The translations under genes and the position numbers were made by a program. This document shows positions 53,512-62,631 of a stretch of DNA of 64,000 nt, one piece after another; positions within the stretch are counted from its first letter, which is position 1; each line of letters starts with the position of its first letter. This stretch comes from Lachnospiraceae bacterium (GTDB taxonomy: Bacteria; Bacillota; Clostridia; Lachnospirales; Lachnospiraceae). The DNA lies in the NCBI GenBank assembly GCA_021199655.1, contig JAJQHQ010000027.1:62332-126331 (forward strand). The letters run 5' to 3'. The notes under the pieces were generated by a model. That model was not told the origin of the DNA. It ran no database searches and was given only the letters and a program-made list of their open reading frames with translations.

Positions 53512-54513
53512 TTACCATCTCACAAGGCAGGCCGCGCTGGAAAGACCGCCGCCGAACGCCACCATCGCAATCAGATCGCCTTCTTTGAATTTTCCCGCAC
53601 GGTTCCACTCATCAAGAAGCAGAGGGATACTGGCGGCAGAAGTATTGCCGTATTTCTGAAGATTGACACAAAAATGATCCGCCGGGACCCCCTTCATTTT
53701 GTGAGCCGCGCTGTCGATGATACGTTTATTGGCCTGATGGGGAACCACCCAGTCCAGATCTTCTTCCTTGAGACCCGCTTTTTGAAGCACTTCATCAACC
53801 CGTTTCGGAAGATTATGAACAGCAAATTTATACGTCTCCTGTCCATCCATATGCAGAAGAGGAAGCTTCTGTTCCCGATCCAGCCAGGGAGAAATCCCGT
53901 TGTCTGTCGGAATCGCGATCACCTCGTCATTCCCGTCCGTGACAAATGAGGAAGCCAGATAATTATCTCCCGGCTCCAGCACCGCCGCACCGGCTCCATC
54001 ACCGAACAGCACTGCCGTAGAACGATCCTTCCAGTTCAATATACGTGACATGGACTCCGCCCCGATCACAAGCATCTTCCGGATCCCGCCCCGGGCGAAA
54101 AAGGCCGATGCGGTGTCCATCAGATAAATCCATCCGGTGCACGCGGCACTTAAGTCCACACAAGGACACTGCGCGCTGAGATCGCGCTGCACAAGAGCCG
54201 CTACTGACGGGCAGATATATTCCCCGCTGATCGTAGCGCAGAGGATCATATCAATCTCATCCGCCGTCGCATGCGCATTTTCCAAAGCATTCTGCGCCGC
54301 TTTCAGTGCCAGCTGTGAAGTCGTCTCCGTCGTGCAGATATGCCGTTGTTCAATCCCGCTGCGGCTTCGGATCCACTCATCGTTCGTATCCATATGAGCA
54401 ACCAGATCATCGTTCGTCACAATATTTTCCGGCACAGAACTGCCCGTGCCTGCGATCTTAAAACTCTTCGGTCTTATTCCTTTATATGTATCTGTCTGAT
54501 TCTGTGCGTACAT
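53512..54513 (-). CDS. fabH: 3-Oxoacyl-ACP synthase III family protein
   Basis: A 333-residue condensing enzyme. The catalytic triad is seen as Cys in VDLSAACTGWIY, His in DWVVPHQANKRII and Asn in LQKYGNTSAASIP. It begins with KIAGTGSSVPENIVTNDDL and contains NDEWIRSRSGIEQRH, typical of FabH, which starts fatty acid synthesis from acetyl-CoA and malonyl-ACP. It stands alone, without other fab genes, so it could be a second copy for branched starters or a secondary product. AGGAG precedes the ATG. Confidence 0.9.
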   Translation of the reverse strand: MYAQNQTDTYKGIRPKSFKIAGTGSSVPENIVTNDDLVAHMDTNDEWIRSRSGIEQRHICTTETTSQLALKAAQNALENAHATADEIDMILCATISGEYICPSVAALVQRDLSAQCPCVDLSAACTGWIYLMDTASAFFARGGIRKMLVIGAESMSRILNWKDRSTAVLFGDGAGAAVLEPGDNYLASSFVTDGNDEVIAIPTDNGISPWLDREQKLPLLHMDGQETYKFAVHNLPKRVDEVLQKAGLKEEDLDWVVPHQANKRIIDSAAHKMKGVPADHFCVNLQKYGNTSAASIPLLLDEWNRAGKFKEGDLIAMVAFGGGLSSAACLVRW

Positions 54514-54777
54514 GATTTGCTCCTGTTCTCGTGTGATCTGCTCATCCTCCTGCCTTTTCCACCAGTTTTGGATGCCATCCGGCTGCTGGTTCCCATGAAA
54601 GGTTCCCGCTCATCAGACAACAAATAAAAAAGGCATTCTCTGGCATTTTATCTCATTACATAGAATATGGCAAGGGAATCCTGCAATTTGATCGAAATTT
54701 TTTCGTATACGGCAAAATTTTATATATCTGTCTGAAGTTTTACCATCACTCCGGCAGGTGAAATACATGCAAAAAAT

Positions 54778-55653
54778 TCAACAGCATGTCAAAGGTCCTT
54801 TCCCCGCCTTAAATACCGCAATCATTTCCCGCGTCAGGCTCACACCGTCGTTCTCCGGAATCTCGTCCCGCGTACACCAGTTTCCGACAGACAGCTCAGT
54901 CTCATCCAGAGAAATGCGGCTCTCACCATCCACTTCACAAAAGAATCCCATCAGAAGTGTATCGGTAAACGACCAGGGCTGACTTTTATAATAGCGGATG
55001 TTTTTGACCTTCAGTCCGACTTCCTCCATCACCTCGCGCTCCACCGTCTCCTCAATCGTCTCTCCAATCTCAGCAAACCCGGCAATCAGAGCATAGTTCC
55101 GGTTCGCGCGTCCTGCGTATTTCGTAAGCAGGATCCGATTCCCGTCTGTCACCGCAACGATCACGGCCGGACAGATCTTCGGGTATTCTATCTGCCCGCA
55201 GGATTCGCAGTACATCATGCGCTCCTTTTTGCTGTGTACCATACGTCTGCCGCAGGCCGGACAAAACCGGCGGCTTTTGTACCAGCCATACAGCTGCATG
55301 CCTGTGACGCCCGCAAATGCCGCCTCTTTTGGTCCGACTGTGCGCATGAGATCGATCCGCTCCCAGCTAAATCCCGGAAAAAGATCTGGCATCGGTTCTG
55401 GCAGGAGCTCCTCTTCAAATTCCCGATAAAAGAAAAAATCTACATTGTCAATCGAAAACAGAAATGTAGCCTCCTGGTTCAGACCAGGGAAAGCCTTTCT
55501 GACTTTCTTATAATTCAGAAACGAAATTTCGTTATCCTTTCGTCTCACAAAAATTTCCCGTCCGCGATAAAACAAAATCCGGCTTTCCTCAGACGGCTGT
55601 GCGTCTGGCCTATATGGATTGTGGTACCTGTATCTGCCTATATCCTGAATCAT
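54778..55653 (-). CDS. nudC: NADH pyrophosphatase (NudC-like Nudix hydrolase)
   Basis: A 291-residue Nudix hydrolase that cleaves NADH and may remove NAD caps from RNA. The zinc ribbon (CPACG at about 132, CESCG at about 150) is intact. The Nudix box reads GFAEIGETIEETVEREVMEE with VGL next, fully matching GX5EX7REUXEEXGU. The NudC-specific SQPW motif follows as SQPWSFTDTLLMGF. Its gene neighbours are unrelated. Confidence 0.92.
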   Translation of the reverse strand: MIQDIGRYRYHNPYRPDAQPSEESRILFYRGREIFVRRKDNEISFLNYKKVRKAFPGLNQEATFLFSIDNVDFFFYREFEEELLPEPMPDLFPGFSWERIDLMRTVGPKEAAFAGVTGMQLYGWYKSRRFCPACGRRMVHSKKERMMYCESCGQIEYPKICPAVIVAVTDGNRILLTKYAGRANRNYALIAGFAEIGETIEETVEREVMEEVGLKVKNIRYYKSQPWSFTDTLLMGFFCEVDGESRISLDETELSVGNWCTRDEIPENDGVSLTREMIAVFKAGKGPLTCC

Positions 55654-55740
55654 GACGACTTGCTGTTCCTTTCTGAAAGCTACTTAAAGCACCTTGCTGC
55701 CGAATTCATTATATGAGAAATAAAAATGAGATGCAAGAAA

Positions 55741-55777
55741 AAGAAACGTCATCCCGCAAAAGAATGACGTTTCTTTT
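55741..55777 (-). terminator. Terminator after tsf
   Basis: AAGAAACGTCAT and ATGACGTTTCTT form a 12-bp stem with a T-rich run on the minus strand. Confidence 0.88.
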
Positions 55778-55857
55778 AAAAAATACAAGTTTAGCTTAAA
55801 GTTATCTTTCAGTGACTTAAATAACTCAGATATTCATACTGATAATAATGACAGGTA

Positions 55858-56799
55858 TTAGTTTGCGCCCATCTGTTTCGCCACTTCCGCTGCAAAGTCT
55901 TCCTGCTTCTTCTCAATGCCTTCGCCGGTCTCATAGCGTACGAAGCCCTTGATCGTAACATTCGCGCCGTTTGCTTTCGCAACCTGAGCAACATACTGGC
56001 CTACAGACTGCTTGCCGTCTTCTGCCTTGACATAGACCTGATCAAGCAGGCAGATCTCCTTGAGTTCTTTCTTGATACGGCCCTGAATCATACCCATGAT
56101 CACCTTCTCCGGCTTCTGGGATTCCTTCGGATCGTTCTTGATCTGCGCAAGAAGGATCTCTTTCTCATGCTCAATATAGTCCGCGCTTACTTCCGCATCA
56201 GAAGTGTACAGCGGCTTCAAAGCTGCGACCTGCATCGCGACATTCTTTGCCATCTCTTTGATCTCGTCATTGACGACATCAGTCACCACATCTACGAGAA
56301 CGCCGATCTTGCCACCCATATGTGTATAGGAAGCAACAAAGCCAGCATCTTCTTTTACCTGTGCAAATCTGCGGATGTTCATGTTCTCACCGATCACCGC
56401 AATCTGGCCGGCCAGAGCCTCGTTCACCGTCTTGGTCGTATCAAACTTCCACGGCTCCGCGAGGAATGCTTCGATATCCGCCGCCTGTGTCTCCATCGCC
56501 TGCTCAGCCACCTGAGCCACATAGCCCTGGAATTTCTCATTCTTTGCCACAAAGTCGGTCTCGGAATTGACCTCTACTGCTACCGCGCTCTTGCCATCCT
56601 CAGATACGAGAACCTTTGCAAGACCTTCCGCCGCGATCCTTCCGGCTTTCTTCTGAGCGGTCGCAAGGCCTTTCTCTCTCAGCCACTCTACCGCCTTGTC
56701 CATATCTCCCTCAGTCGCCGTCAGAGCCTTCTTGCAGTCCATCATGCCGGCGCCTGTCATCTCACGTAACTCTTTTACCATTCCTGCTGTTACAGCCAT
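55858..56799 (-). CDS. tsf: Elongation factor Ts
   Basis: Guanine-nucleotide exchange factor for EF-Tu. The 313-residue protein begins MAVTAGMVKELREMTGAGMM, has DCKKALTATEGDMDKAVEWL and the core signature EVNSETDFVAKNEKF. The length is near the upper end for Firmicutes. AGGAGG precedes the ATG. It follows rpsB by 84 bases in the conserved rpsB-tsf pair. Confidence 0.96.
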   Translation of the reverse strand: MAVTAGMVKELREMTGAGMMDCKKALTATEGDMDKAVEWLREKGLATAQKKAGRIAAEGLAKVLVSEDGKSAVAVEVNSETDFVAKNEKFQGYVAQVAEQAMETQAADIEAFLAEPWKFDTTKTVNEALAGQIAVIGENMNIRRFAQVKEDAGFVASYTHMGGKIGVLVDVVTDVVNDEIKEMAKNVAMQVAALKPLYTSDAEVSADYIEHEKEILLAQIKNDPKESQKPEKVIMGMIQGRIKKELKEICLLDQVYVKAEDGKQSVGQYVAQVAKANGANVTIKGFVRYETGEGIEKKQEDFAAEVAKQMGAN

Positions 56800-56883
56800 T
56801 TTATTTTCCTCCTGAAATCAGAATCCGAAACGTGTTCTGGCGCGGCCTGACAGCAAGTGTCAGGCTCGCCATGAATAATAACA

Positions 56884-57636
56884 TCAGAATGCCTCTACCG
56901 GCGCTTCCTCATATGTCTCTGCAGCTTCAGCTTCTTCCGGAACGAATTCTTCCTCGCCCTGTCTTGCTTCGATGATCGCGTCAGCCATCTTGGAAACGAT
57001 CAGCTTCACTGCGCGGATCGCATCGTCATTGCCCGGGATCACATAGTCCAGCTCTTCCGGATCACAGTTTGTATCGCAAATACCGATCAGCGGAATACCG
57101 AGGGTATGCGCTTCCTGTACACAGATATGCTCTTTCTTCGGATCTACTACAAAGATCGCGTCCGGGATGCGCTTCATATCCTTGATACCGCCAAGGTTCT
57201 TATTCAGCTTCTCCATCTTCTTCTTCAAAGCAATGACTTCTTTCTTCGGCAGACGCTCAAAAGTGCCGTCCTGCTCCTGTCTCTCCAGATCCTTCAGATA
57301 TTTGATTCTGGACTGGATCGTCTTGAAGTTCGTCAGCATACCGCCAAGCCATCTCTCATTCACATAATACATACCGCATCTTTCTGCTTCGGTCTGTACC
57401 GCATCCTGTGCCTGCTTCTTCGTACCGACAAAAAGGATCGTGCCGCCGTTCGCCGCGATATCTGCGACTGCTCTGCAGGCCTCATCTACCTTTACTACCG
57501 ACTTCTGAAGGTCGATAATGTAGATGCCATTGCGCTCTGTGTAGATGTACTCCGCCATCTTCGGGTTCCATCTTCTGGTCTGATGTCCAAAATGAACGCC
57601 CGCTTCCAGTAACTGCTTCATTGAAATTACACTCAT
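56884..57636 (-). CDS. rpsB: 30S ribosomal protein S2
   Basis: A 250-residue S2: [40 protein letters not shown] and [19 protein letters not shown]. The C-terminal 25 residues are an acidic Glu/Ala tail ([17 protein letters not shown]), which is common in Firmicutes. AAAAGGAG precedes the ATG. Expected to be co-transcribed with tsf. Confidence 0.97.
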   Translation of the reverse strand: MSVISMKQLLEAGVHFGHQTRRWNPKMAEYIYTERNGIYIIDLQKSVVKVDEACRAVADIAANGGTILFVGTKKQAQDAVQTEAERCGMYYVNERWLGGMLTNFKTIQSRIKYLKDLERQEQDGTFERLPKKEVIALKKKMEKLNKNLGGIKDMKRIPDAIFVVDPKKEHICVQEAHTLGIPLIGICDTNCDPEELDYVIPGNDDAIRAVKLIVSKMADAIIEARQGEEEFVPEEAEAAETYEEAPVEAF

Positions 57637-57676
57637 GTCTTTTCTCCTTTTGGTTAGATTCTTCCGCGTGCTTCCT

Positions 57677-57715
57677 CTTTCAGAGAGACCAAGTGATAAG
57701 GCACCGTCTCTGAAA
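57677..57715 (-). promoter_or_regulatory. Hairpin in the rpsB leader
   Basis: TTTCAGAGAC and GTCTCTCTGAAAG form a stem about 40-80 bases upstream of rpsB. It may be an S2 autoregulatory site or a processing hairpin. A palindrome ATCAAACACGTGTGTTGAT-like sequence lies just beyond it (57717-57735). Confidence 0.35.
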
Positions 57716-57752
57716 TCAACACACGTGTTTGATTGTCAACTGCAACATTAAT

Positions 57753-57872
57753 CGGATAGGGGAGTCCTCTTCCCCCTATCCGTCGCGCGGGGAGCGGGCA
57801 GCAAAGCTGCCAAAATACCTCTCGCGACCCTGCGCATTATATCATAAGGGCCTGCCATATGGCAAGCCCCTT
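57753..57872. repeat. Hairpin cluster between rpsB and the ABC operon
   Basis: Three hairpins in a row: CGGATAGGGG/TCCCCCTATCCG; an outer GTCGCG/CGCGAC around GGCAGC-AAA-GCTGCC; and AAGGG.CTGCC-ATAT-GGCA.GCCCCTT. The last could terminate the ABC operon. At 57898-57930 there is GACCTGTAGCCTGCTGTTCG, resembling the right end of the palindrome-ended element, possibly a decayed third copy. The gap 57637-57931 holds no gene. Confidence 0.5.
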
Positions 57873-57931
57873 CTTGAAAAAAGTTCCAAAGAACCGGCGC
57901 AGACCTGTAGCCTGCTGTTCGAAGCAGATTG

Positions 57932-59185
57932 TCATTCCCGTCGCAGTGCCTCGATCGGGTCAAGATTCGCGGCCTTCATAGACGGCATCAGCCCAAAGAT
58001 AATACCGATCAGCATCGAGAACAGTACCGCTATCACGGAAGCGGGGACGCTGATCGCGACCGCCACCCCGGATATCTTGTTGATAATATAGGCCATGCCG
58101 ATTCCGGCTCCCACACCAAGCGCTCCTCCGATACTGGTCAGCACGACAGACTCGGTCAGGAACTGTCCGAGGATGGCTCCCTTCCTTGCCCCGATCGCTT
58201 TCTTCAGTCCGACCTCGCTGGTACGCTCCGTGACTGACACCATCATAATATTCATAACGCCGATGCCGCCGACAAGAAGAGAAATGCTGGCAATCCAGAG
58301 CAGCTGGATATTTGTCGAGCTGGTCAGCGTATCAAGCTGCTCGGCCTGTGTGACCAGATTTTCCGCGTCATATTTCACATCTGTCTGAGAGCTGGAGATC
58401 GCGGAATTCAATATATCCTCTGTCTTCGCACCCGCGTTTTCCATATCATCGGTGCTCGTCGCCTTAACGATCACATTTTCCGGCTCATCAAAACAATACA
58501 GGATTGGCCAGACCGCACTTGGGATAAAGAGGCAGAGCGGATCATCCTCCTGGTAATTATAATAATCCTCGACCGAATTGATCGAAGCTTCATAAGTATC
58601 CGTTTCCGTCACCACTCCGACAACCGTAAACGGTGTGCCGCTGATCTCAATGGTTTTTCCAACCGGATCTTCATTGGGAAAGTACTCATCCGCAAGGGAG
58701 CTGTCTATGATCACAACAGTACGGAATTCAGTATAATCCGCCTCCACAAAAGCACGGCCGGAGCGGATCGTATACCCGGCTGTAGCAAAATAGCTGGTAT
58801 CTATTCCGATCACAGTAGGATCTGTAAAGCTCTCATTTAAATAGTATACATCCGCATAGCTGCGTTTGGTATAGCAGGTCACACTTTCCACTGTATCAAG
58901 TGCCAGAATCTGTTCGCGCACAGAGTCGGACACCTGCGGCACCCCATACGGAAGATCTGAAGAAGAACTGAACGAAGTGGCATAGCCATTTTCTTTCAGT
59001 ACTATATCTACCGTATTATTACCGGAGCCGATCAGCTTATTTTTGAGTTCGTCGTTCGTTCCCTTGATCGTAGAGACGATTGAAATAATTGACGCGATGC
59101 CGATGATAATGCCGAGCATGGTCAGAAACGACCGCATTTTGTGCGCCCAGATGCTCTGAAAGGATAGTCTCAGGTTCTCAAGCAA
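57932..59185 (-). CDS. MacB-like ABC transporter permease
   Basis: A 417-residue permease of the MacB/FtsX family: one N-terminal helix (SFLTMLGIIIGIASIISIVS), a large extracytoplasmic domain (about 45-290), then three C-terminal helices with GGIGVMNIMMVSVTERTSEV, GLKKAIGARKGAILGQFL and the ending GLMPSMKAANLDPIEALRR. AGAGGAGG lies inside the longer frame and 9 bases before a TTG at 59185, so I take TTG as the start, not the ATG at 59206. It forms a transporter with the ATPase and the membrane-fusion proteins upstream in the operon. Confidence 0.92.
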   Translation of the reverse strand: MLENLRLSFQSIWAHKMRSFLTMLGIIIGIASIISIVSTIKGTNDELKNKLIGSGNNTVDIVLKENGYATSFSSSSDLPYGVPQVSDSVREQILALDTVESVTCYTKRSYADVYYLNESFTDPTVIGIDTSYFATAGYTIRSGRAFVEADYTEFRTVVIIDSSLADEYFPNEDPVGKTIEISGTPFTVVGVVTETDTYEASINSVEDYYNYQEDDPLCLFIPSAVWPILYCFDEPENVIVKATSTDDMENAGAKTEDILNSAISSSQTDVKYDAENLVTQAEQLDTLTSSTNIQLLWIASISLLVGGIGVMNIMMVSVTERTSEVGLKKAIGARKGAILGQFLTESVVLTSIGGALGVGAGIGMAYIINKISGVAVAISVPASVIAVLFSMLIGIIFGLMPSMKAANLDPIEALRRE

Positions 59186-59236
59186 AAATAAACACCTCCT
59201 CTGCATACGGCGGCTTTCCGAGCAGAATCTGCCGTA

Positions 59237-61870
59237 TCAGTCGTCATATATGTCCAGTTCATCTACTTCCTCAGTCGGCGCACCCTCACAGACATTGTCA
59301 CCATAAGGAAAAGCAATATAATCTGACAGACTTAATCCGTTTGTAATCTCTATATAATACCCCCACAGGGAATTCCCGGTCGTCACATATCGTTTTTCCA
59401 GTGTTCCGTCGTCTCCCTCTATATAGACATAGCTGTTTCCGGTACTGTCGTTCCGTACAAAATAATTTTCCAGATAAAAGGTGCCTGCCGATGATTCCGC
59501 ATAGGCATCAGAGAGTGTAAGCTCCGCGTACCCCTCCTCAATGCCTTCCGAATCTTCGATCAATGCGTAGAAAGCATAATAGGAGGCGTTCGTGTTCCCT
59601 GAATAGACATAATTTGATCCATACGGATCCGGGTATTCAGAAACCTCCTTGATCACCGCGGTAAAGGTATCGCCATAGTCCGTCATACCCGAGATCGTAT
59701 CACCTACATTGACCGTATCAAGAGCAAGCTCACTGATCCAGCCTTTTGCGTAAAGCCCCGTCGTATTGGAAATCGTAGCAAAATAATCCCCGTCATAATT
59801 GCCATCCGCATCTCCGATGCTGACGACCGTACCATCCAGAGTCGCCGTTACAATTTTTTTGTCCACCTCGCGCTGTGCCTTATCGGCCTCCAGCTCTGTT
59901 TCCCTGATATCCAGTTCCTGGCTCTGTATCTGGTTTTCCAGAGTTTCGATCAGTTCCTGCCGTTCCTCAGCCGTCAGACTGTCGTCTGAGTCATAATAAT
60001 CGTAACTGTCGTCCCAGTAAAACTCAGTCTCAGACTCTGATTCAGACTCCTGCTCCGCAGTAAGAAGATCATACTGCGCAAACAGTTCCATAAGAACATC
60101 AATGTTCCAGATCAGTCCCAGCTGATCAAACGTCAGAGAAAGATAATCCGTATAGAGAGCAGAAAGTTCAGTCAGGAAATCCTCTGATGTGGTATCCAGC
60201 GCCTGTATCCGCAGAACAATCGCGTACGCGGTCAGATAATCGGAAACCGATGGTGTCTCATCATCCACAAGAAGCTGCCATGCGGTGCCAAGCCGGTCAT
60301 ATGCTGCCTGAGCGGCAGCCAGCTCCTCACTGGTCATCGTCAGCGGATCGAGTGCGGAAACCATGGATTTCACATATGCAAGACAGATCTCCTGATATTC
60401 CGTTGCAAGCTCCGCAGCCGTGATTGAACCTTCCGTGCTTAAGCCGGCCAGATATGCCGTCGTCTCATCGCTAAGAGAATAGCCTTCCATCGTCGCGTCA
60501 ACGCCCTCGATATCTGCCTGCGGCACAGCCAGATACATCTGGTAAAAGGCGATGGCATTTTCATAATCCGTCTGGGTCGGTGCCGCGGACTCAGCAAAAA
60601 TCGCATCTGCCATCAGAAGAAAGGCGCTGATGCGCGCAGCAATGTCCACATCCTCCGCTTCCGTTTCTGTTTCTGATCCATTCTCGGAATCGCTCCCGGA
60701 TTCGGTTTCAGATTCTGTTTCGGATTCAGTTTCTTCTGACAACTGAGCCTCATAATCTTCCAGCTGTGACAAAAGTGTCACCAGCAGCATGGCATCACCG
60801 CTTAAATCATCATATGCAGACCTCACAGACTTTACGGCAGCAGCCAGATCTTCTTCCGACATCCCCGACAATGCGCCGATCAGCAGATCTACATAGAGAG
60901 CATGACATGCCTCCATATCATCCACGGCGGATTGCAGTGTCTTAAGCGCGCTTTCTGAAAGAAGCTCCGACACGGCGTCCAGCAGAGGATAATTCGTCAC
61001 TTCCACCGTCTCCCCGGAAGCATTCGTTGTATTCGAGACAGTGCTTCCGGCCAGATTTGACCGGTAATACGGAACCGCGCCGGTCACATCGTCAGTGCCG
61101 AGCAAATAGTCCCCGATCGTTTCAATATCCTCAGAAGAGTACTCCCCGTCGCATTCCGTAATATAGTCCACAATCGCTGACATCATGGTCTCAAAATTCG
61201 TAACATAAGAAAGGTACTGCTCCTCCGTATAGTCTTCCGATTCAATCGTAATACCGGAATCATCTGTCCTGGAATCCCCGGAGCTTCCGGATGTATCTTC
61301 CGTCTCTGTACTTTCTGTATCATCCCCGTCAAGGATCTGATCATCCGAAATAACGGCTGTATCCGCAGCTGTGTTCCCATCTTCGGAAACAGCCGTTGCG
61401 GCAGCGGTGCCGGATGAAGACGTCATCACCGTCGACGTATCCTCATAAGACGCGGTCGAACTCGCAGTCGTGTTCGTGCCAGTGTACGTGGCCAGTTCCT
61501 TCTGATACTTTTTCAACTGAAGCTGCTGGGACTGCAGTTCGATCTGCAAAGACTCCAGCTCGATCTCCTGCAGGGTCATATCATAAGAAAAGAGCTCCAT
61601 ACCCTCGGTCACCTCATCACCCGCTGACACATAGATCTCCTCGATCGGATAATCCGCTTCCAGCGTGATATTCTGAGAAACCCTGGACGTCACCGTCCCG
61701 GACATGGAATCCTCATCATAATATCCAAGATCTATATATACATAACTTACGGGAGTCACCTGAACAGAAGTTTTTTTACCAAGTCCCACCGTATAATAAG
61801 CTGCGTAAAGGGCACCGGCAACCAATGCACCCGTCACCACGACGCTGATGATCGCTGTTCGGATCTTCAT
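59237..61870 (-). CDS. Membrane-fusion protein with very long insertion
   Basis: An 877-residue protein of the HlyD/MacA adaptor type, about twice the usual size. One membrane helix at about 6-28 anchors it. A split lipoyl-like domain begins at about 70 (IEEIYVSAGDEVTEGMELFS) and resumes at about 680 (KIVTATLDGTVVSIGDADG). Coiled helices flank the gap (ELESLQIELQSQQLQLKKYQ and RQELIETLENQIQSQELDIR). The insertion, about 130-640, is Ser/Thr/Asp/Glu-rich with helical stretches and acidic repeats such as SETESETESGSDSE. ATGA overlap with the ATPase stop links it to the operon. Confidence 0.85.
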   Translation of the reverse strand: MKIRTAIISVVVTGALVAGALYAAYYTVGLGKKTSVQVTPVSYVYIDLGYYDEDSMSGTVTSRVSQNITLEADYPIEEIYVSAGDEVTEGMELFSYDMTLQEIELESLQIELQSQQLQLKKYQKELATYTGTNTTASSTASYEDTSTVMTSSSGTAAATAVSEDGNTAADTAVISDDQILDGDDTESTETEDTSGSSGDSRTDDSGITIESEDYTEEQYLSYVTNFETMMSAIVDYITECDGEYSSEDIETIGDYLLGTDDVTGAVPYYRSNLAGSTVSNTTNASGETVEVTNYPLLDAVSELLSESALKTLQSAVDDMEACHALYVDLLIGALSGMSEEDLAAAVKSVRSAYDDLSGDAMLLVTLLSQLEDYEAQLSEETESETESETESGSDSENGSETETEAEDVDIAARISAFLLMADAIFAESAAPTQTDYENAIAFYQMYLAVPQADIEGVDATMEGYSLSDETTAYLAGLSTEGSITAAELATEYQEICLAYVKSMVSALDPLTMTSEELAAAQAAYDRLGTAWQLLVDDETPSVSDYLTAYAIVLRIQALDTTSEDFLTELSALYTDYLSLTFDQLGLIWNIDVLMELFAQYDLLTAEQESESESETEFYWDDSYDYYDSDDSLTAEERQELIETLENQIQSQELDIRETELEADKAQREVDKKIVTATLDGTVVSIGDADGNYDGDYFATISNTTGLYAKGWISELALDTVNVGDTISGMTDYGDTFTAVIKEVSEYPDPYGSNYVYSGNTNASYYAFYALIEDSEGIEEGYAELTLSDAYAESSAGTFYLENYFVRNDSTGNSYVYIEGDDGTLEKRYVTTGNSLWGYYIEITNGLSLSDYIAFPYGDNVCEGAPTEEVDELDIYDD

Positions 61871-62574
61871 TCTGCCACCTCCCGGCTTTCCGTATATGGA
61901 ACGTCAACATGCGTTTTCAGCTCTCCGTCAAAAATATCGACGATCCGTTTCGCGTGACCCGCGATGTTCCGGTCATGCGTGATCATGATCACAGTCACGC
62001 CCTCGTCATTCAGGCTCTGAAACAGTTCCATGATCTGCTGCCCGGATTTGGAATCCAGAGCACCGGTCGGCTCATCGGCAAGCAGGATGGACGGCTGATT
62101 CACCATCGCGCGTGCGATCGCTACCCTCTGCTTCTGACCGCCGGAAAGCTGTGTCGGGCGAAATGACAGACGCTCTCCGAGTCCCACCCTTTCCAGAGCT
62201 TCCTTCGCCCTCTGGCGGCGGACCTTTTTGCGTACGCCGGCATAAACCAGCGGCAGCGCGACATTATCCAGTGCGGTCATACGCGGCAGCAGCTGAAAAT
62301 TCTGAAATACAAAGCCAAGACTCTTCAGCCGCAAATCCGCAAGCTGTGAATCGTTAAGGCTCATGACATTCTGTCCGGAAAGCTCATAGCTTCCGGATGT
62401 CGGACGATCCAGGCATCCGATAATATTCATCAGAGTCGATTTTCCCGAACCGGAAGGACCCATAACTGCCAGATACTCTCCTTCTTCGACGCTCAGTGAG
62501 ACATCCTTCAGTGCCGGCACCGTCAGCTTTCCCAATATATAATCCTTATAAATATGCTCCAGTCTCAATATCAT
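61867..62574 (-). CDS. MacB/LolD-type ABC transporter ATP-binding protein
   Basis: A 235-residue ATPase. Walker A is GPSGSGKSTLMN, the Q-loop lies in VFQNFQLLPRM, the signature is LSGGQKQRVAIARA, Walker B is ILLADEPTGALDSKSG, and the H-loop is MITHDRNIAGHA. The NIIGCLDRPTSG stretch is typical of the MacB/LolD group. GGAGG is 15 bases from the ATG at 62574, so initiation may be weak or the true start may differ slightly. It lies between the two membrane-fusion genes. Confidence 0.94.
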   Translation of the reverse strand: MILRLEHIYKDYILGKLTVPALKDVSLSVEEGEYLAVMGPSGSGKSTLMNIIGCLDRPTSGSYELSGQNVMSLNDSQLADLRLKSLGFVFQNFQLLPRMTALDNVALPLVYAGVRKKVRRQRAKEALERVGLGERLSFRPTQLSGGQKQRVAIARAMVNQPSILLADEPTGALDSKSGQQIMELFQSLNDEGVTVIMITHDRNIAGHAKRIVDIFDGELKTHVDVPYTESREVAE

Positions 62575-62631
62575 AAGGTCTGCACACTGCCTCCTTCTGT
62601 TGTTTTTCTGCCCCACACCGCCGGCCAGCTG

